Notes: generated by a model not told the origin, from the sequence alone. A stretch of 64,000 nucleotides of DNA from Cordylochernes scorpioides (GCA_030710605.1 CP092865.1:32601954-32665953); one strand, 5' to 3'; positions 1-12,200 are shown, counted from the stretch's first letter. Made by a program: numbers and translations.

Positions 1-1
1 T

Positions 2-1096
2 CTTTGGAATATATTACTTAATGATTTCAACTTATCTTTTAACGAAAGTTTTGCTAGAGTAATTGCTTTCGCGGACGATGTGACATTTGTGGTATGGAGT
101 TCAAACATCTATGATCTTCAGTATAATATTACCAAATGTTTAATAAAAATCAAAGCCTGGTGTGAAAAGGTAAAACTTTCACTAAGTCCAAACAAAACAG
201 GTATACTCTATCTACATAACTATGAAAAATTGCCCATTAATTTTGATGGAAAAATAATTCAACCATCAGAAACTGTTAAAATTTTGGGAGTTATTTTTAA
301 AAATCATAGACAAAGGAATATGATTAATTTTGGAACACATGTTGACAATATAATTATGAAAGCTACGAAACTTAAGAATATATTATTCTCATTATGTGCA
401 CGTACTTGGGGCATTGATACTCGACGTAGATTGATCTTATATAAAGCTATGATACGCTCTACAATAAGCTATGCATCAAATATTTGGTTTCCCTTTATCA
501 CTGCAGCAAAAAGATCCAAGTTGAATTCTATACTATATCAAATTCTTATTAGATGCATTCATGCTTATAGGACTTCATCTTCTTACATCACACATATACT
601 AGCGAAAACCCCTTTACTGTCCGATTATCTTGAATTATTACAAACAAAGTATAATATGACAAATTCTCTCACAGATCGAACACTCAAAAAACCCTTTCAA
701 AAAGAATTAAACAAACTATATCTGGATCTAAAATTTAAGTTTTATCTTTCTCAATCTAATGAACTGTTCAAGAAATTCTTTCCAATTGCTGTCCCAAATT
801 TCATTTCTTCTGATAAATTCACTACTTTATTCTTAACTGGCAAAGGACCCTTCTTAAGTTTCCTATTCAAACTGAATGCTATCAATGATCCAACATGTGA
901 ATGCCGCTTAGATGTTGAATCACCAGAGCATCTTCTTTTATCTTGCCCTCTGACTAATCAAATTGTATGTAGATACTTTGAAACATTACCAAATTCTCTT
1001 TGTGTATATACTCTATCTTATGAGAACTTTGTTAAGTTTAGAACTATTTGTACAATAATTTACAAAACAATACTAATCCATCGTGTAAATAATTAA
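2..1096 (+). CDS. R1-like LINE ORF2, C-terminal part of reverse transcriptase (open at left edge)
   Basis: C-terminal part of a non-LTR retrotransposon polyprotein that would copy element RNA into a nicked chromosomal target. The frame is open to the window edge. The catalytic FADD box is encoded at 68-79, followed by the thumb region with an ILGV motif and a YASNIWFP segment, as in R1/I-type LINEs. Near the end (about 895-950) is a CxC-x8-H-x4-C cluster (CECRLDVESPEHLLLSC), the usual zinc-binding tail of these proteins. The stop at 1096 is followed by a short 3' UTR, a hairpin and a TAAA-rich tail, so this is the true 3' end. The visible part has no internal stop, so it is either fairly young or continues intact to the left. 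Clade assignment is inference from motifs. Confidence 0.85.
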   Translation, partial: LWNILLNDFNLSFNESFARVIAFADDVTFVVWSSNIYDLQYNITKCLIKIKAWCEKVKLSLSPNKTGILYLHNYEKLPINFDGKIIQPSETVKILGVIFKNHRQRNMINFGTHVDNIIMKATKLKNILFSLCARTWGIDTRRRLILYKAMIRSTISYASNIWFPFITAAKRSKLNSILYQILIRCIHAYRTSSSYITHILAKTPLLSDYLELLQTKYNMTNSLTDRTLKKPFQKELNKLYLDLKFKFYLSQSNELFKKFFPIAVPNFISSDKFTTLFLTGKGPFLSFLFKLNAINDPTCECRLDVESPEHLLLSCPLTNQIVCRYFETLPNSLCVYTLSYENFVKFRTICTIIYKTILIHRVNN

Positions 1097-1195
1097 TCAT
1101 ATATATGTAAATAATACTAGCACAGCACAATAGTCCTTTGGACTTCGTGTTTTGTAACAATAAATAAATAAAAAAAAAAATAAAAAAAAAATAAA
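1097..1195 (+). other. LINE 3' UTR: terminal hairpin and (TAAA)n tail
   Basis: Between the stop codon and an AATAAATAAATAAA-rich tail (about 1158-1195) lies a hairpin at 1125-1150. The upper stem is AGTCC/GGACT and the lower stem CAC/GTG, with an AA internal bulge. Three other R1-like tails in this window have the same layout (near 38.7, 62.6 and 63.4 kb). It is probably the structure recognised by the reverse transcriptase at priming. Confidence 0.7.
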
Positions 1196-1203
1196 CTAGG
1201 TAT

Positions 1204-1262
1204 ACGCTATCTAAATTTTAAAAGCATAGGGTATACGGCGTATACCCCCGTATACCCTCCAC
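1204..1262. repeat. GTATACG-rich palindromic cluster
   Basis: Short direct and inverted repeats of GTATAC and GGGTATACGG, including gggtatacggcgtataccc, a near-perfect palindrome. No flanking duplication was found; origin unknown. Confidence 0.5.
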
Positions 1263-1282
1263 TACAGCACTGCCTAGACGTG

Positions 1283-1715
1283 ATCTATGTTAACTCCGCC
1301 TTTGCCGGTCCCAAGCCCGGATGAAAAAGAAGGAGGGGGAGCAGTAACAAGCTCGCTGAACACCTGGGCTCATCTGGCCCGTCTGATAGTACCCGGTAAG
1401 GACTCCTGATCTAGGGATACAGGATGAGCAGCGTTTGTACTCCATGTTAGGAGCGGCTGCAGATGGTGTCTGTTCCTCGTGTCAGAGGCGGCCATTTCTT
1501 TTGGAGCTAAGTCGGCCTGCTACTGAGTAGTGCTCCCAGTCTTGATGACAAAAGCAGACGCATTCTACTTCACCCAGTCATGATGGATGTCAAATATCCT
1601 TTGATGAGCTCTACTCATCCATAGTAGACACCATCTCAAGCACTACAAGCTTGATATCTTAATATGATTAAGTGGATATAAGAAAGAAGAAAATCTATTT
1701 TTGCCATAAGACCTG
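1283..1715. repeat. Dispersed repeat family K, copy 1
   Basis: About 430 bp beginning with CTCCGCCTTTGCCGGTCCCA and ending near a TTAATATGATTAAGTGG motif. It recurs in the same orientation at 32205-32525 and 33643-34015, with many substitutions and small indels. On the minus strand a short open stretch is shared by copies 2 and 3 (SPGFLASLLLLP followed by FHPGLxPAKAE), so K may be the 3' part of a LINE, but no conserved catalytic motif is visible. K's distal end also resembles 26685-26720. Confidence 0.6.
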
Positions 1716-1954
1716 AATTAACAGCGATTCATTAATAAAGTCTGTTAGGTTGCATTGTCTATTCCATATTTTTTGGGAGTGCTAACTCAGCCATCGTTCT
1801 CTATGGATCGTATTTAAACTGAGAGGTCTTGAGAAAGTCAGATGTGTACAACCTCCGAGAACTGGTGGTAAACAAGCACCACACACCACCGCCACCTTAT
1901 ATACTCGTACAATTTGAAGGAACAAGTTGAAGGCTTTTAACGAATACTCAAGAA

Positions 1955-2220
1955 CAGAACTAAACATTGATTTAATTCATTCCGCGATATTTGGCCAACC
2001 CAATTTCTTTATAAATCAAGAAAATCCAACAACGTACGCGTTTCGGGCTGTTGGCTTTCTTCAGCATGCTGTAGGCTGTACCTCTACGACTGAAATATTG
2101 GTCGTATAGGCTTTCTGAGAAATCAAGAAATCGGTATTTAAGGCCAAATTTGTGTAAATACGCTGATCATATGGAGAAAAATGATCATATGAGCTATCAG
2201 GATATGTCTTTTTTGTTGTT
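1955..2220 (-). mobile_element. Hammerhead-family element A, decayed copy
   Basis: Member of repeat family A (other copies near 9.7, 19.4, 19.9, 22.6, 38.4, 42.7 and 60.3 kb). On the minus strand at about 2032-2082 the hammerhead core survives in part: CUGAAGA and GAAACGCGUA are present. Stem II (AAGCC versus GCCC) and stem I no longer match, so cleavage is unlikely. A TTGTTGTTGTTG run follows on its right. Confidence 0.6.
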
Positions 2221-3082
2221 GTTGTTTTCACTATCAACACCTGACCACACAACAAAGGCCAGTTCAGACAACTTCAGTGGTCTCTATTTTAATATTTTTT
2301 CTTTATTTTTCATTCATTATTCTCTTGACAATTTTCGTATGCCAATTTTTGAAAAGCCTTGTACAATCTTCGCATCATATACAACCATCATATCTTGATA
2401 GTCGCAAGCTTTGTACGATATTCGTATTTCAATTGTTTTAATATATCTGAATTGTTGGGAACCTTATATAATTTTTGTATATTCATTGTTTCAGCTTAAT
2501 TGTTGCAAACTCTTTTATATAATCTCCGTATCTCAATTATTACAAATTTCATAACCCAACTTCGTGTGTAACTTACTATCAACATAATCAGTAAAACTGA
2601 CGAAATGCCCCATCTTCTGTAAGCCAACACCAGAGTTAGGTAAACACCATTTCCAATTAGCAAAGCTCTGATTACACAAGAACTAAAGAACAAAGAGCTT
2701 AGCTTAAAGTTGGTTTTGAAGTGAGCCTATAGAAATGGGTATTTGGCAACTTGCTTCAGGTTTGCAAAATTCAAGTGCACACATATTTATACAAGTGCTG
2801 CAGAGGCAAATATAGGTTATACCAAGAATTACCTAACTTGTAAATTTACACTTCAGTTGTGAAGCTGTTTGCGGTTGCTTGTTGAGCTGTTACTTCGTCA
2901 TATTTTTGAATTATTTTAAAATCTTGAATGAATCTATTTTAAATACTGGAAGAAAGATTATATTGAAGAGTAATGTCTGTTAACATGAAGGCAATATGTA
3001 TTCAAGACTGAATGAAAATAGTTTTCAAATGTGTAAAAGGTTTTAATATAAAGCTTATTTGTATCATAAAGATAAAATCGTA
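2221..3082. other. No recognisable feature
   Basis: AT-rich sequence with no convincing coding region, RNA gene or family repeat. Only short open stretches with no recognisable motif. Confidence 0.5.
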
Positions 3083-3280
3083 CAGTAGTACCCCCGTGAG
3101 AGACCATAGCCATGGAAATACTTGGTCGTACAGGGAGGTAGTCTTTTATCAGAGACTCTCGCGTTATGTTAGGCCAAGTCATGAGGAGTATTTCAACCTA
3201 AAAAGAGTCTTTGATGAAAGACTTCCTCGAGGAGAAATCGGGGTTTAACTATGGTTTTGTCTTTCACGGGGACTCTACTG
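3083..3280. mobile_element. pogo/Tigger-like MITE with TA duplication
   Basis: A 198-bp element with inverted ends CAGTAG...CCCCGTGA...GAC on both sides, each flanked by TA (3081-3082 and 3281-3282). CAGT-starting termini and TA target duplications are typical of the pogo/Tigger branch of Tc1/mariner elements. It contains no transposase. The TIR sequence differs from the two MITEs at 7938 and 53481, so it is a separate subfamily. Confidence 0.7.
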
Positions 3281-5369
3281 TATTCTAACAAACCATTTGG
3301 CGATACTACGTTGAGTCCCCGGCTCGACACGTAGACTCAATAGAATACCAAAAGATTCAGTATCCGGGTAGAGCATCATCAGACCCTGTTGACCATTATA
3401 TGCCGTCCCTAGGTCGAAAATCACAGGAGTTCCAACTTTCCCCATCCTAGGTCTTTTTTATTTAGACTACATCTCTAACAGGCTAAGAATTAAAGCAGAG
3501 AGCTTCAACTACTGGTTACTAATATCAGGCATAACCGCTAACACATTTCCAACCTCTCTCGTTGTCAAAACAGAAACCTATGCAACATCAAGCAACCCAT
3601 CAAACAAAAACACAACACCAGCTTTGGAAAATTCAAGGCACCTACTCGGAGACCGTACCATCCGGCTGATGTCCCGCCAGTGGCTTTGTCGCTGGCCCTA
3701 GTCTGCTCGATTGCATCATTAGGGATAGCCAAAGTCTATTTTGAACAGAGAGGTAACATTTCTTTTTATAGATTATATTCGCATGAAAGAGATTCTAATT
3801 CCTGTCATATAATTGGGCTGGTCATTTTGCAAGTTAAACAGCTCTTTTGCAATTCTGAAGATTCCATGAATCCCTTGTGGAAATCAGAACCCCCCCCCCC
3901 CCCCCGGACTGACGAGGGCTATAGCTCTAAATCTTGGTCTCCAGGTGACGTTTTGAGGTTTCTAAAGTTGATGTTGTCACAGACCCGAGTCTACTAGGAT
4001 ACAGAGCAGAGACAGGCAATAGATGGCACATATTTTTTTGCGTCTTTTTTAACAGAAAGGTGGCCTTTCTTGTTATAGAATATATTAGTTTCCCGCAAAA
4101 AATATTCTACATATATACATTTACGAAGCGAACATATTGGAAGTGAAATATTTAATAATAACTATTACCATTAAATTGAACTTTCCAATTTATAACAGGC
4201 CAGAGAGAGAGAGAGAATAAAATTTTTTAAACAAGAGTAATAAAAGTGCATAAGAATATAGAAAAAAAACGATTTGTTCATTATTTTGAATTTAATTGTT
4301 TATATTTCGATCATCTCTTTAAAAAATAAAGTATAAAATAGATTTTAAAAACTTTTATTTTTATTTCTTTTTCGGTATTTTTTTTTCGACTCCATAATAT
4401 TAAGGGATATAGATGCATTAAACGGGCCGTCGTTGATAAATTTTGACACAAATCTTTCTCGTTCATCAATAATATCTTGGGCAGACCTTGCCGTGTAGAG
4501 AAAATTTATTAGAAAGCTTGGCTCAACAGTAATTTTCCTCGCTGTTGAATCAACCCTCTCATCTAATATTTCTATCATTTCAGTAAGGTGTCTACTGAAG
4601 AAGTTGTTATTGATGATTTAAATTAGAAAAAGAAAAATCAGTGGTGAAATGTGTAAAATATAAGAGTTAGATATATATGGTAATTTAAACTAACGACCTC
4701 ATATTGTATATAATATAACAAGATTTTCATGTTGTATAATAAACACTTCTGTAAATAATTATACGCATGATTGACATGTGTCATTACATCATCATATGTA
4801 ATGTACTTTGAACAAACTTTAAATAATAAATTGAAACTGTGTAATGGATTAAGAGTTGAGCTAAAGCAGAGATCGAGATGTAGAAGTCCAACAACGAGGC
4901 CTAGAAAATAGGGCGTTGCCAGTATACAATTACTTCTTCCGATTCACGCCCTTATAACGTCCGCTGAAACCCAATACTTCCTTTCGGCAAAGATATATAA
5001 GCCTCCAAAAAGGCCATAAAAATATAGTCACTTCACCATCAGCGGGAGCCCTCGTCGGTTGTGTCCAAGGTTCACCTCTTCGACCATGTAGAACAGCAAG
5101 AACTCTTCTATCTCCATCTTTTGCTCCTAGCTCGACTTTTATCTGTTCACGTAACTTTCCTAGTAAAACTGTGTCCTTTCGTTTTTTGTGTGGACATTCC
5201 CAAGCTTTCCACTCTGCCTCGACCACGACTGCCTGTACTCTGTGAGAACTGTTAAAGGTCCTCCAAGGTACAGAGAGGTACTGGAAAACTCTCCACATCC
5301 TGACTGTTCCTCTCGGTCAACACAGTATAGCGAGAGTCGACAGGATCTCACACCATATATATTGTATTA
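3281..5369. other. Mostly featureless; poly-C run and a decayed family J patch
   Basis: Contains a 15-nt C run near 3891, a GA microsatellite near 4204 and, at about 3590-3700, a patch resembling family J (ACACCAGCTTTGG...GGAGACCGTACCATCC). That patch is a decayed relative of the hammerhead element at 59.5 kb, with the core destroyed. I see no gene. Confidence 0.4.
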
Positions 5370-5470
5370 TTTTAGATAATAAAAAAGCATGAATTGAATA
5401 TATCAATCCAATATATGCTTTTTTTACTATCTAATGATTTAAATATGGATTGATCTTCATTCAGAACGAT
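5370..5470. repeat. Short fold-back remnant (UUGAUAA-family ends)
   Basis: Contains AGATAATAAAAAAGCAT and its inverted counterpart ATATGCTTTTTTTACTATCT, followed by a GGATTGATC end. These ends are shared with elements at 19.6, 52.3 and 61.3 kb. The middle with the ribozyme-like core has been lost. Confidence 0.5.
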
Positions 5471-5517
5471 TGTATTTTTTGTAAAAATGTTGAGACTTTA
5501 ATATAATTTGAAAGAAT

Positions 5518-5727
5518 AATATTTTAGATAAAAAATAAAACAAATATTGGATTGAAAAAAAGTATTCAATTAACAATATATACCTGTTATTATGGAACGA
5601 TATGGAAATATCGTTTTTAAAATAGAGCAATCCATAATAAAATAGTTGGATAATAACATGTATCTATTGTTAATTGAATACTTTTTAATCCAATATTTGT
5701 TTTTTTTTATTATCTAAAGTATTATAC
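5518..5727. repeat. Palindromic fold-back element, about 85-bp arms
   Basis: Left arm from TTTTAGATAAAAAATAAAAC to about 5600 is mirrored by the right arm ending in TTATTATCTAAAGTA. The shared motifs CAATATTTGT, ATTGAATACTTTTT and AATAGAGCAATCC tie it to the elements at 19.6 and 52.3 kb. No protein coding and no intact ribozyme core. Confidence 0.65.
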
Positions 5728-6119
5728 TCATATTAAATAATAATATTATATTATCTTTTACCTAATGATAGAGACTAGAGACCAATAAATACATTCGGAA
5801 AAGATAATTTAAAAAACGAAATGGGCCTTTCATAAAGGTTATTTTGAGAGAGAGACCCTGGGAGAAGTTTATGCCCGCGGTAGACAAGATAAAAGAGTGT
5901 AAGCATTATAGCATGAATGCTTGTTTTTAAATATTGCCACGTGGAAAATTAGGGAAGACAACAAAATTTCAGGATGGTGCAGCAATTTATATAAGGCAAG
6001 GACAAACTAAGAATGGTAAACAAAAGATAAGCAATCTGGGAAGATTACAGAGTAGCAAAAATATAAACATAAAAAAAATGATACTCTGTTATTAAAATAA
6101 AATAAAAATACTTCGCAAC
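5728..6119. other. No recognisable feature
   Basis: Unique-looking AT-rich DNA; nothing supported. Confidence 0.4.
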
Positions 6120-6440
6120 ATATAAAACAAACTTCTACTGTCCTTACTACGATAAAAATATATTGGGAGGGCTTGGCTAATCAATGGTGAACCCTCCCAA
6201 CGGTTTCGTCAATTTATTCTACCAGACCGTTTCTTAGAGCTCTGATATTGTATTGGACGATTCTGCTTATATATTCTGCAATGAAGGGTGGAATCTTAGA
6301 AATGTGGTTTTCAAGCAAACTATGGACATAAGCTCTTTTAGGACAGCAGAATTACATATAAAAACTTGAATCGAGAAATGCTCGTCCGCAAACAAGTACA
6401 AGGCCAGTTAGGCCTAATCGACTTAAAATAAGAGAGTAGC
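6120..6440 (+). mobile_element. Repeat family B, single arm
   Basis: One arm of family B: CTTCTACTGTCCTTACT..., then TTGGGAGGGCTTGGCTAATC, GGTGAACCCTCCC, then a tail with AAACTATGGACATAAGCT and TTAGGACAGCAGAA. Other copies lie near 17.6, 39.4, 43.0-43.6, 52.1, 57.7 and 59.4-59.9 kb. In the complete fold-back at 43.0-43.6 kb two such arms face each other. It encodes nothing; mobilisation is presumably supplied in trans. Confidence 0.7.
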
Positions 6441-7937
6441 CTACAGAATGTGATGTACCATCAAGAGTTCGAGGACTGGAACGCCCTTTATGTCAAAGGA
6501 TCCACCATGTCTCCAGTACTGGAACGCGTCCGTTATGTTCCGGTTTCTGATGGATCGGGAATGTTCTTATTCTGAGCAGCCGTTCGTTCTATCGGTGACC
6601 GAGGAAACCATTAATAACCAGGTGGAGTCCTCGGGAGAAATTTCCTGGTGAGTTTGTTCGGGTCCACGTGCCGCATTTGGTTTCACCGTTTTTTTGGCGG
6701 CTTGTTTGATGGCCTCGTGGTGTTCTGGTTCTTAGCTCCAAGAACATGGCTAGCGCTTTGTTTGAATTATTTGTCATATTTAGACCATGGTTATAACGTC
6801 TTGTTGAAATTATCTTGTATATTTAGACCATGGCTAGCGTTTTATAAAATTTATTTGGTATATTTAGGACAGAGGTATCGTCATATGTTTTTAATGTAAT
6901 CAGGCTTTTGTTTCTTGATGGTTTTCAGGCCGTAGGTAAAATGTCTTGTTGGAATGATCATATGTCATACCATGAGTCATATTGTTTTTCTATGTCTTGA
7001 GGCGACAGGTAGTATTTTGTGAGCGTTTTGTTCTCTTTTCAAGCTCTTGATAGCGTCTTGTCTTTTCTCATCTTTTTCATGCCATTCGTATTGTTCCTAT
7101 GCCATCAGGCTAGGGTTATGTTGGAATCGATAATGGAGATATCCCACACACGATAATCTTTTAGGTTATGTTGTTAGAACAACGGCTTAGTGGGTTGATT
7201 AAATATCGTGGAAATTAATAGCACTTTATTGAATTTTTAAAATATTCTAAATTGATATATATAGGGTTTGATCCTTTTGGCTAAGGGGGGAGAGGGTTTA
7301 TGGCTTTGATGAAATTGGCTGAGGCTTTGGGGATTTGTACGATACCTAATATATTGGAATATTTTTATATCCATAGGATGATGCTTTTTGCTTATATAAA
7401 ATAAATTGCTTAAAATTATAAAAACACATATCAACAAACCTTTGGGGTTTACTTTTAAAGATTTCGATTGTAACCCGGGACATTCCCGGGTTCAGCTCCC
7501 CGAGTTTATTTATACTAAATATTAAATTGAAAACCTGAAATTTCGTTAAAAATTGAGGCATGACCAAGACGCGAACCCAAACCTTTTTTTAAACATCTCA
7601 ATCGAGTTAGTTCCAGAATTTGTCTTTGTATGTGGGTTTACTTCAGTTTTATTTCGATGTACCTTCTTATTCCACTAGGATATTGCTTCATATAGATTTC
7701 ACTTGTATCTCACTTCACTTTGATGTTGATTCATATTTGTACATTTGGATTTATATGGAGATGATATGTTGATGTTTCTCGCTACTATAGGCGCTGGCTG
7801 TTTCTTTTGTGAGACTAATGGACGGAAAGGTGTGTCGAGGCTATATATTTTAGTATAGAGAGAGAATGTAGAATGTTAACTCTAGCATAGATATAAACTC
7901 TCTCAATTACTGAAATTACATTTAGTTAAAGAAAATA
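6441..7937. other. No recognisable feature
   Basis: Contains short imperfect tandem similarity near 6770-6860 (TTTAGACCATGG repeated about 50 bp apart). No gene, RNA or family repeat recognised. Confidence 0.4.
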
Positions 7938-8112
7938 CAGTGAAACCTCCCTGTAAAGGACACCTAATTGCAGAGCCAAAGTGTCCTTCAGGGAGAGATG
8001 TCCTCTTACCGGAGAGTTTTTAAATAGTAAAAATGACAATTTTGCAAATGAAAACTGTCCTTTGTGGAGAGGTGTCTGCTGGCGGGGTGTCCGCTAAAGG
8101 GAGGTTCTACTG
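7938..8112. mobile_element. pogo/Tigger-like MITE (175 bp) with TA duplication
   Basis: Starts CAGTGAAACCTCCCTGTAAA and ends in the inverted counterpart GGGAGGTTCTACTG, flanked by TA on both sides (7936-7937, 8113-8114). A 169-bp relative lies at 53481-53649 in opposite orientation, sharing TAAAGGACACC and CCTCTCCACAAAGGACA. Non-autonomous, no transposase. Confidence 0.8.
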
Positions 8113-9262
8113 TAGTAAACAAGACTTACCTTATATCCTCTATAAAATCCTAATCAAATCTGTTTCAAACTGTGAGCTAGTTCCTATTTAATACCATTGA
8201 ACCTCTAACCTTATCGAATATGTTTAATCGACTTTGTGAAAAACAATTTCACATATTAAAATGACACAATCTTTAATTATATATAGATATCATAAAAACA
8301 AATTTATATTCAATGATAAAAAGGCCCATTTGGCTGTTCCCAAGGAAATGATCCTATAAGTGAGCAATCCGTACAAGTGCATGTCCTTTTACAAGAGACT
8401 GCATCAATAATAAAATACCTTTCCAATAAACGAGTTGGGAGTCGATACAGTCGATAAAAAGATTCTGCTATCTCTCCCTGCTATTCTTCTAACTTATATA
8501 TCAGAGCTTTTTGAGAAAAATCTTCCTTCAGGCCGACGAATATCGAGATAGGCGATAGCAGGATTCAAACTAGAGAACTAAGATGAAAACCTATGTTAAC
8601 ACTATTAAAATATGTTTAGGTTTCACGTTTATACGTAGTTTTTACATAGTTTATATCTTGTATCTCGATTTAATCTGCTTTATATCGTTTTACCTTATCA
8701 CGAATTTGGGCTGAAGATCTTCCCTTAAACCACGTCGGGTTCCTATATCTGGGGCAATTAGTAGGAATTACCATCCGTGGATTCACTCGGTTTACTGCCA
8801 TATCTATCTGTGATATCTAAACATGGGAATGGCTACTGCCGACCTTGGTTGCAACTTTAGAATTCCAAATGAAGAAGCGGAAGATCTATAAAAGATGGGA
8901 GCGGGCTTTGTCCATTGTTAGAAATACCAATTTTCCCATTGTTCTATTAAATTCCGCATGTTTCTCCAATCCGTAAAATGAGCCGAGTTTGATCAAGAAT
9001 GCCTGAAGCGGCTTCTTTGATTGGTCAAAGTTCCTTGTGGTCTTGAGACGAAAGCCTTTCACGAGAGGGAAGTCGATATATTTTGGTATTCAGCGTAGAT
9101 TGGATACTTCCTTTATATACCCTTCTGGAATTTCATTAGAGCTTCGACTAAAATGTATATAAAATCAACTCTTTGAAAACTCTCTCTTCAATTCAACAAT
9201 CTATTTTCACCATCTTTTTATATTTAAGAGTTACAAAAATAATTGTATATCATTATAATGTC
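8113..9262. other. No recognisable feature
   Basis: Nothing supported by coding pattern or similarity to other parts of the window. Confidence 0.4.
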
Positions 9263-9264
9263 TA

Positions 9265-9475
9265 CATAAAAAGGGCGCACCTGGATGTGGATCTGTAAAG
9301 GGAAAAAACTATTTTTTTCGCAAAAATTTGAAAATTATGTTAACTGTGCAATAAATTGATAAAGAGGGAGCAATCTCTCGAAATATTTTGAGAATAAATT
9401 GTTCTGTTTTGTTCTTTACAGATCCAGGTATTTATTCAATGGATCGCCTTTTGACTCAAATTATAATGTCTATAA
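9265..9475 (+). mobile_element. Family G element with hammerhead-like core
   Basis: Bounded by inverted TGGATCTGTAAAG and CTTTACAGATCCA, then the end motif AATGGATCGCCTTTTGACTC, which recurs at 61.95 kb. The inner part (9351-9395) carries UUGAUAA, an AGAG/CUCU stem with a GGAGCAAU loop, then CGAAAUAUUUUGAG. This resembles a hammerhead with C3 to U and G8 to A. Stem I is weak (about 3 bp). The second copy at 61690-61975 has the core on both strands. Confidence 0.5.
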
Positions 9476-9599
9476 TATCAATTACTTAAAATTAGTATCT
9501 TTTTTATATCGATTCTGCTGTTACCTATTTTGTTTTCTATCTTAGTGCTCAACCATCAATTCACAAAATGGAAGATTAAAAGAAAAATAAACGTTTTTT

Positions 9600-9785
9600 T
9601 TTTTTTTAATAGAAATATGGCCAGGTGTTGATATTGAGAACAAAATAAGCATTTCCTGACCATTCACATGAGCATCTTATATATCTTTGGAACATGCTAA
9701 ATCAACGTTTAGTTGATTTTTGTTACACTAGATGGCGCTCTCCCATCTAAAATGTTCATGTAAACGGTCAGGAAATGCTTATTTT
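9600..9785. mobile_element. Family A element, copy without ribozyme core
   Basis: Shares GATGGCGCTCTCCCATCTAA, AATCAACGTTTAGTTGATTTT and the inverted termini AAATAAGCATTTCCTGACC and GGTCAGGAAATGCTTATTTT with family A. The hammerhead segment is absent, so it is a short, TIR-only derivative. Confidence 0.65.
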
Positions 9786-10637
9786 GGTAATTATATATCA
9801 TAAAATAAATAAAGCTTCCAGGGTTAAGTTTCTTTATCAAATATTTATTTTCAAGCTTTCAGACTTGTCAATCCTTCAAGAGGAGTATCACGATAATAAA
9901 TTGATGATAAATACTATTTTATATACAAATTAATTTTTACAATTTTAAATATTAATGATATTGAAAGGGGGAGAAAATATATATTACACTCCCTGTGCAT
10001 TACAAACATTTTTTGAAAATATCCGTTAGAAAAATAAACGTTATTTTATAATACGAAGGTTTCTCCGATTTACCGTATTCCTCGATTTAACAATAATTTT
10101 TGTTTTTTACCTGATTAATGTTGAATACAAGTTATTTGAACCTTTCAAAATTGTTCAATAATTTTAAAATTATTCTGGTAAACCTATATGTCACCAGAAT
10201 CTATTATTAAATTTCGCTATTTATTTCTGTTATGTTCTCTAAGGTCTTACATTAGTGCATTTTCTCTCGGCTTATCACTATATACGTATTTCGTAAATTT
10301 ACATTAAAAATAGAGTTTTCAAAATATTTTGAATTCTTTAAAGGAATTTTTCTTTTAATACTAAATGTACGAGTGACCATGGTCACTCGTGGACTGAGTA
10401 AATACTTGCCCAACCACTATTGTATTTTAGAGGAAATATTTCTTATTTTAGTGAGAAAGAGAGACCAAAGGTATTCATTGATAAATTATCATCATCACTA
10501 CATTTCGAGATAATATGTGTGCTACATTCACAACTGATAGCATAAGATTGAAGAATAAAATTTTCTCTAAAAAAATAAGAAATTTTTTCTTCTTCGCTCT
10601 TATGCTTTCCATTATACGAATAAGGTAATAATATAAG
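9786..10637. other. No recognisable feature
   Basis: AT-rich DNA; nothing supported. Confidence 0.4.
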
Positions 10638-10722
10638 GTTATCCCAAAAGATCCTAAACATATTATGATCATGATTTATATTTTGCAAGTGTTTACGAAC
10701 TTTTGGGACATCCTTGGTAATA
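10638..10722. mobile_element. mariner-type hairpin MITE
   Basis: About 85 bp, nearly a single hairpin: AAGGTTATCCCAAAAGATCC...GTTTACGAACTTTTGGGACA. GGTTGTCCCAAAAGTT-type ends are typical of Tc1/mariner termini. Near-identical copies lie at 37499-37577 and 37688-37768. The following 100 bp (to about 10830: GAATTCTTATAGAAGAATGA, GGTGGGCCAAGTT) is also repeated after the 37.5 kb copy, so a larger unit has been duplicated. Confidence 0.7.
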
Positions 10723-10830
10723 TTGGTAAAATTATAACAGAATTCTTATAGAAGAATGATTTAATCTTTGATGTTTTCTATATAAAGGGTGGCCAATCAG
10801 CAGGTGGGCCAAGTTAATATATCCAAGTTT

Positions 10831-11929
10831 CATATATCCCATATAGAAAATTTACAACCAGATTTATGTAAATTTCTCTACTTCTCTCCACACAAATCTG
10901 GAGTCACTGAAGTGAAAGTGGACTATGATTGACGGTCAGGCTATCATTATAAAGGCCAAAGTATCCCACTATGAAATTTAGTTCTTTGAATATAGATTGT
11001 TTCTTAAAGGTATCGATCCTTTTTTGATATTGTTGAGTTATTGCCAAAGATAATGGGGACAATAATTTTAATCCGAAATCTATGCGGAACAAGCAAGCAC
11101 ACAATCATATCCACGTTTTTGTTGGTCATCCGAGATTTATTTTAAAACCTTATTAAAAACCTTTTCTACGTGTTATTTTTCTTTAGATATATTTATCAGT
11201 AAATTATTATTTTATTAATGTATATTTTAAATCTATAAATGTTCGAAGAGAACAAGTCCATTGAATTAACATGGTGCCGCTTTAAAAAAAGCGCTTTCAT
11301 ATAATTCAGTAAAGCCGTAAAAAAAGATGAATGTTTTTTAAAGGAAATCTTTACAAATCATCCAGAATGTAGCAATTTATGGCTGAGTCCATGGTGTAAT
11401 ATAAATTATGACAAGTCTTAGGATGTCACATAATTTGTCATTTAGATGACACTTTTGACCTAAATAACATGGATATTGGTCAAATAGGGTCTGTAAAGTG
11501 CTGTTGGCCAAGTAAATGTCTTCCTTGTTCATCTTAAATATTTGTTCATATGCAATTTGTGGAAGGAATTTCGTCTTATTCCATGGTGAGTAGGGCTCCA
11601 CTTTTCCTCTGGTATTTACGTCCATATTCCTATGGACAAACGAAAGGTAGCATACTTACCACAATTCTATGTAACTGTTCTCAACAGTAACTTTCAATGT
11701 GGACAATCCTGTCATGTAGGTTTGGATGCAGGATCAGTCTAATTCAGGATTTGCCAAAAGAACGTTATTCCTTCTGGGAAAAATAGAGGTAAATCGAAGG
11801 TTGGCTAGTTTACAGGAATAACGGCGAAATGGAGATATAGCTTAAATCAAATACTAGCACCTGAACACGATGTAAACTCTAATATTAGAACTCTACTCAA
11901 CTAAACCTCGCTCTTTCTTAATATAACCA
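10831..11929. other. No recognisable feature
   Basis: No coding or repeat evidence that I can support. Confidence 0.4.
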
Positions 11930-12200
11930 GGATTCCTGGAGCCACGTACTAAAGTTACCAACTATCCTGGTTGGACTTCGTCTAATGGTTGGAACAGACA
12001 TCCAGTTTATCAGATGTCGCCAGTATTTGTACTTGGGAATGTTTTTATGATCTTCATGGGTAAATAGGTTTATGCTTAGAGAAGGGTAGCTGTTTGGAAC
12101 CTATGAAGGAGGTAGGCGGGGACATCTGAAAAGAAGGTGGTGACAGTTCGGTCTTCCTGGTGACTAAACCTCTATTAAAACATCATCATCATCATACGCT
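11930..12200 (+). mobile_element. Possible LINE 3' end with (CAT)n tail
   Basis: Ends in TTAAAACATCATCATCATCAT, the sort of trinucleotide tail carried by some RTE-like LINEs. The start (GGATTCCTGGAGCCACGTACTAAAG) recurs at about 26888-26930. No intact reading frame and no catalytic motif, so the assignment is tentative. Confidence 0.4.

Noticed and set aside
80-82. GTG at 80 as a start codon
   Set aside because: The frame is open to the window edge and the FADD catalytic box lies just before it, so the gene begins outside the window.
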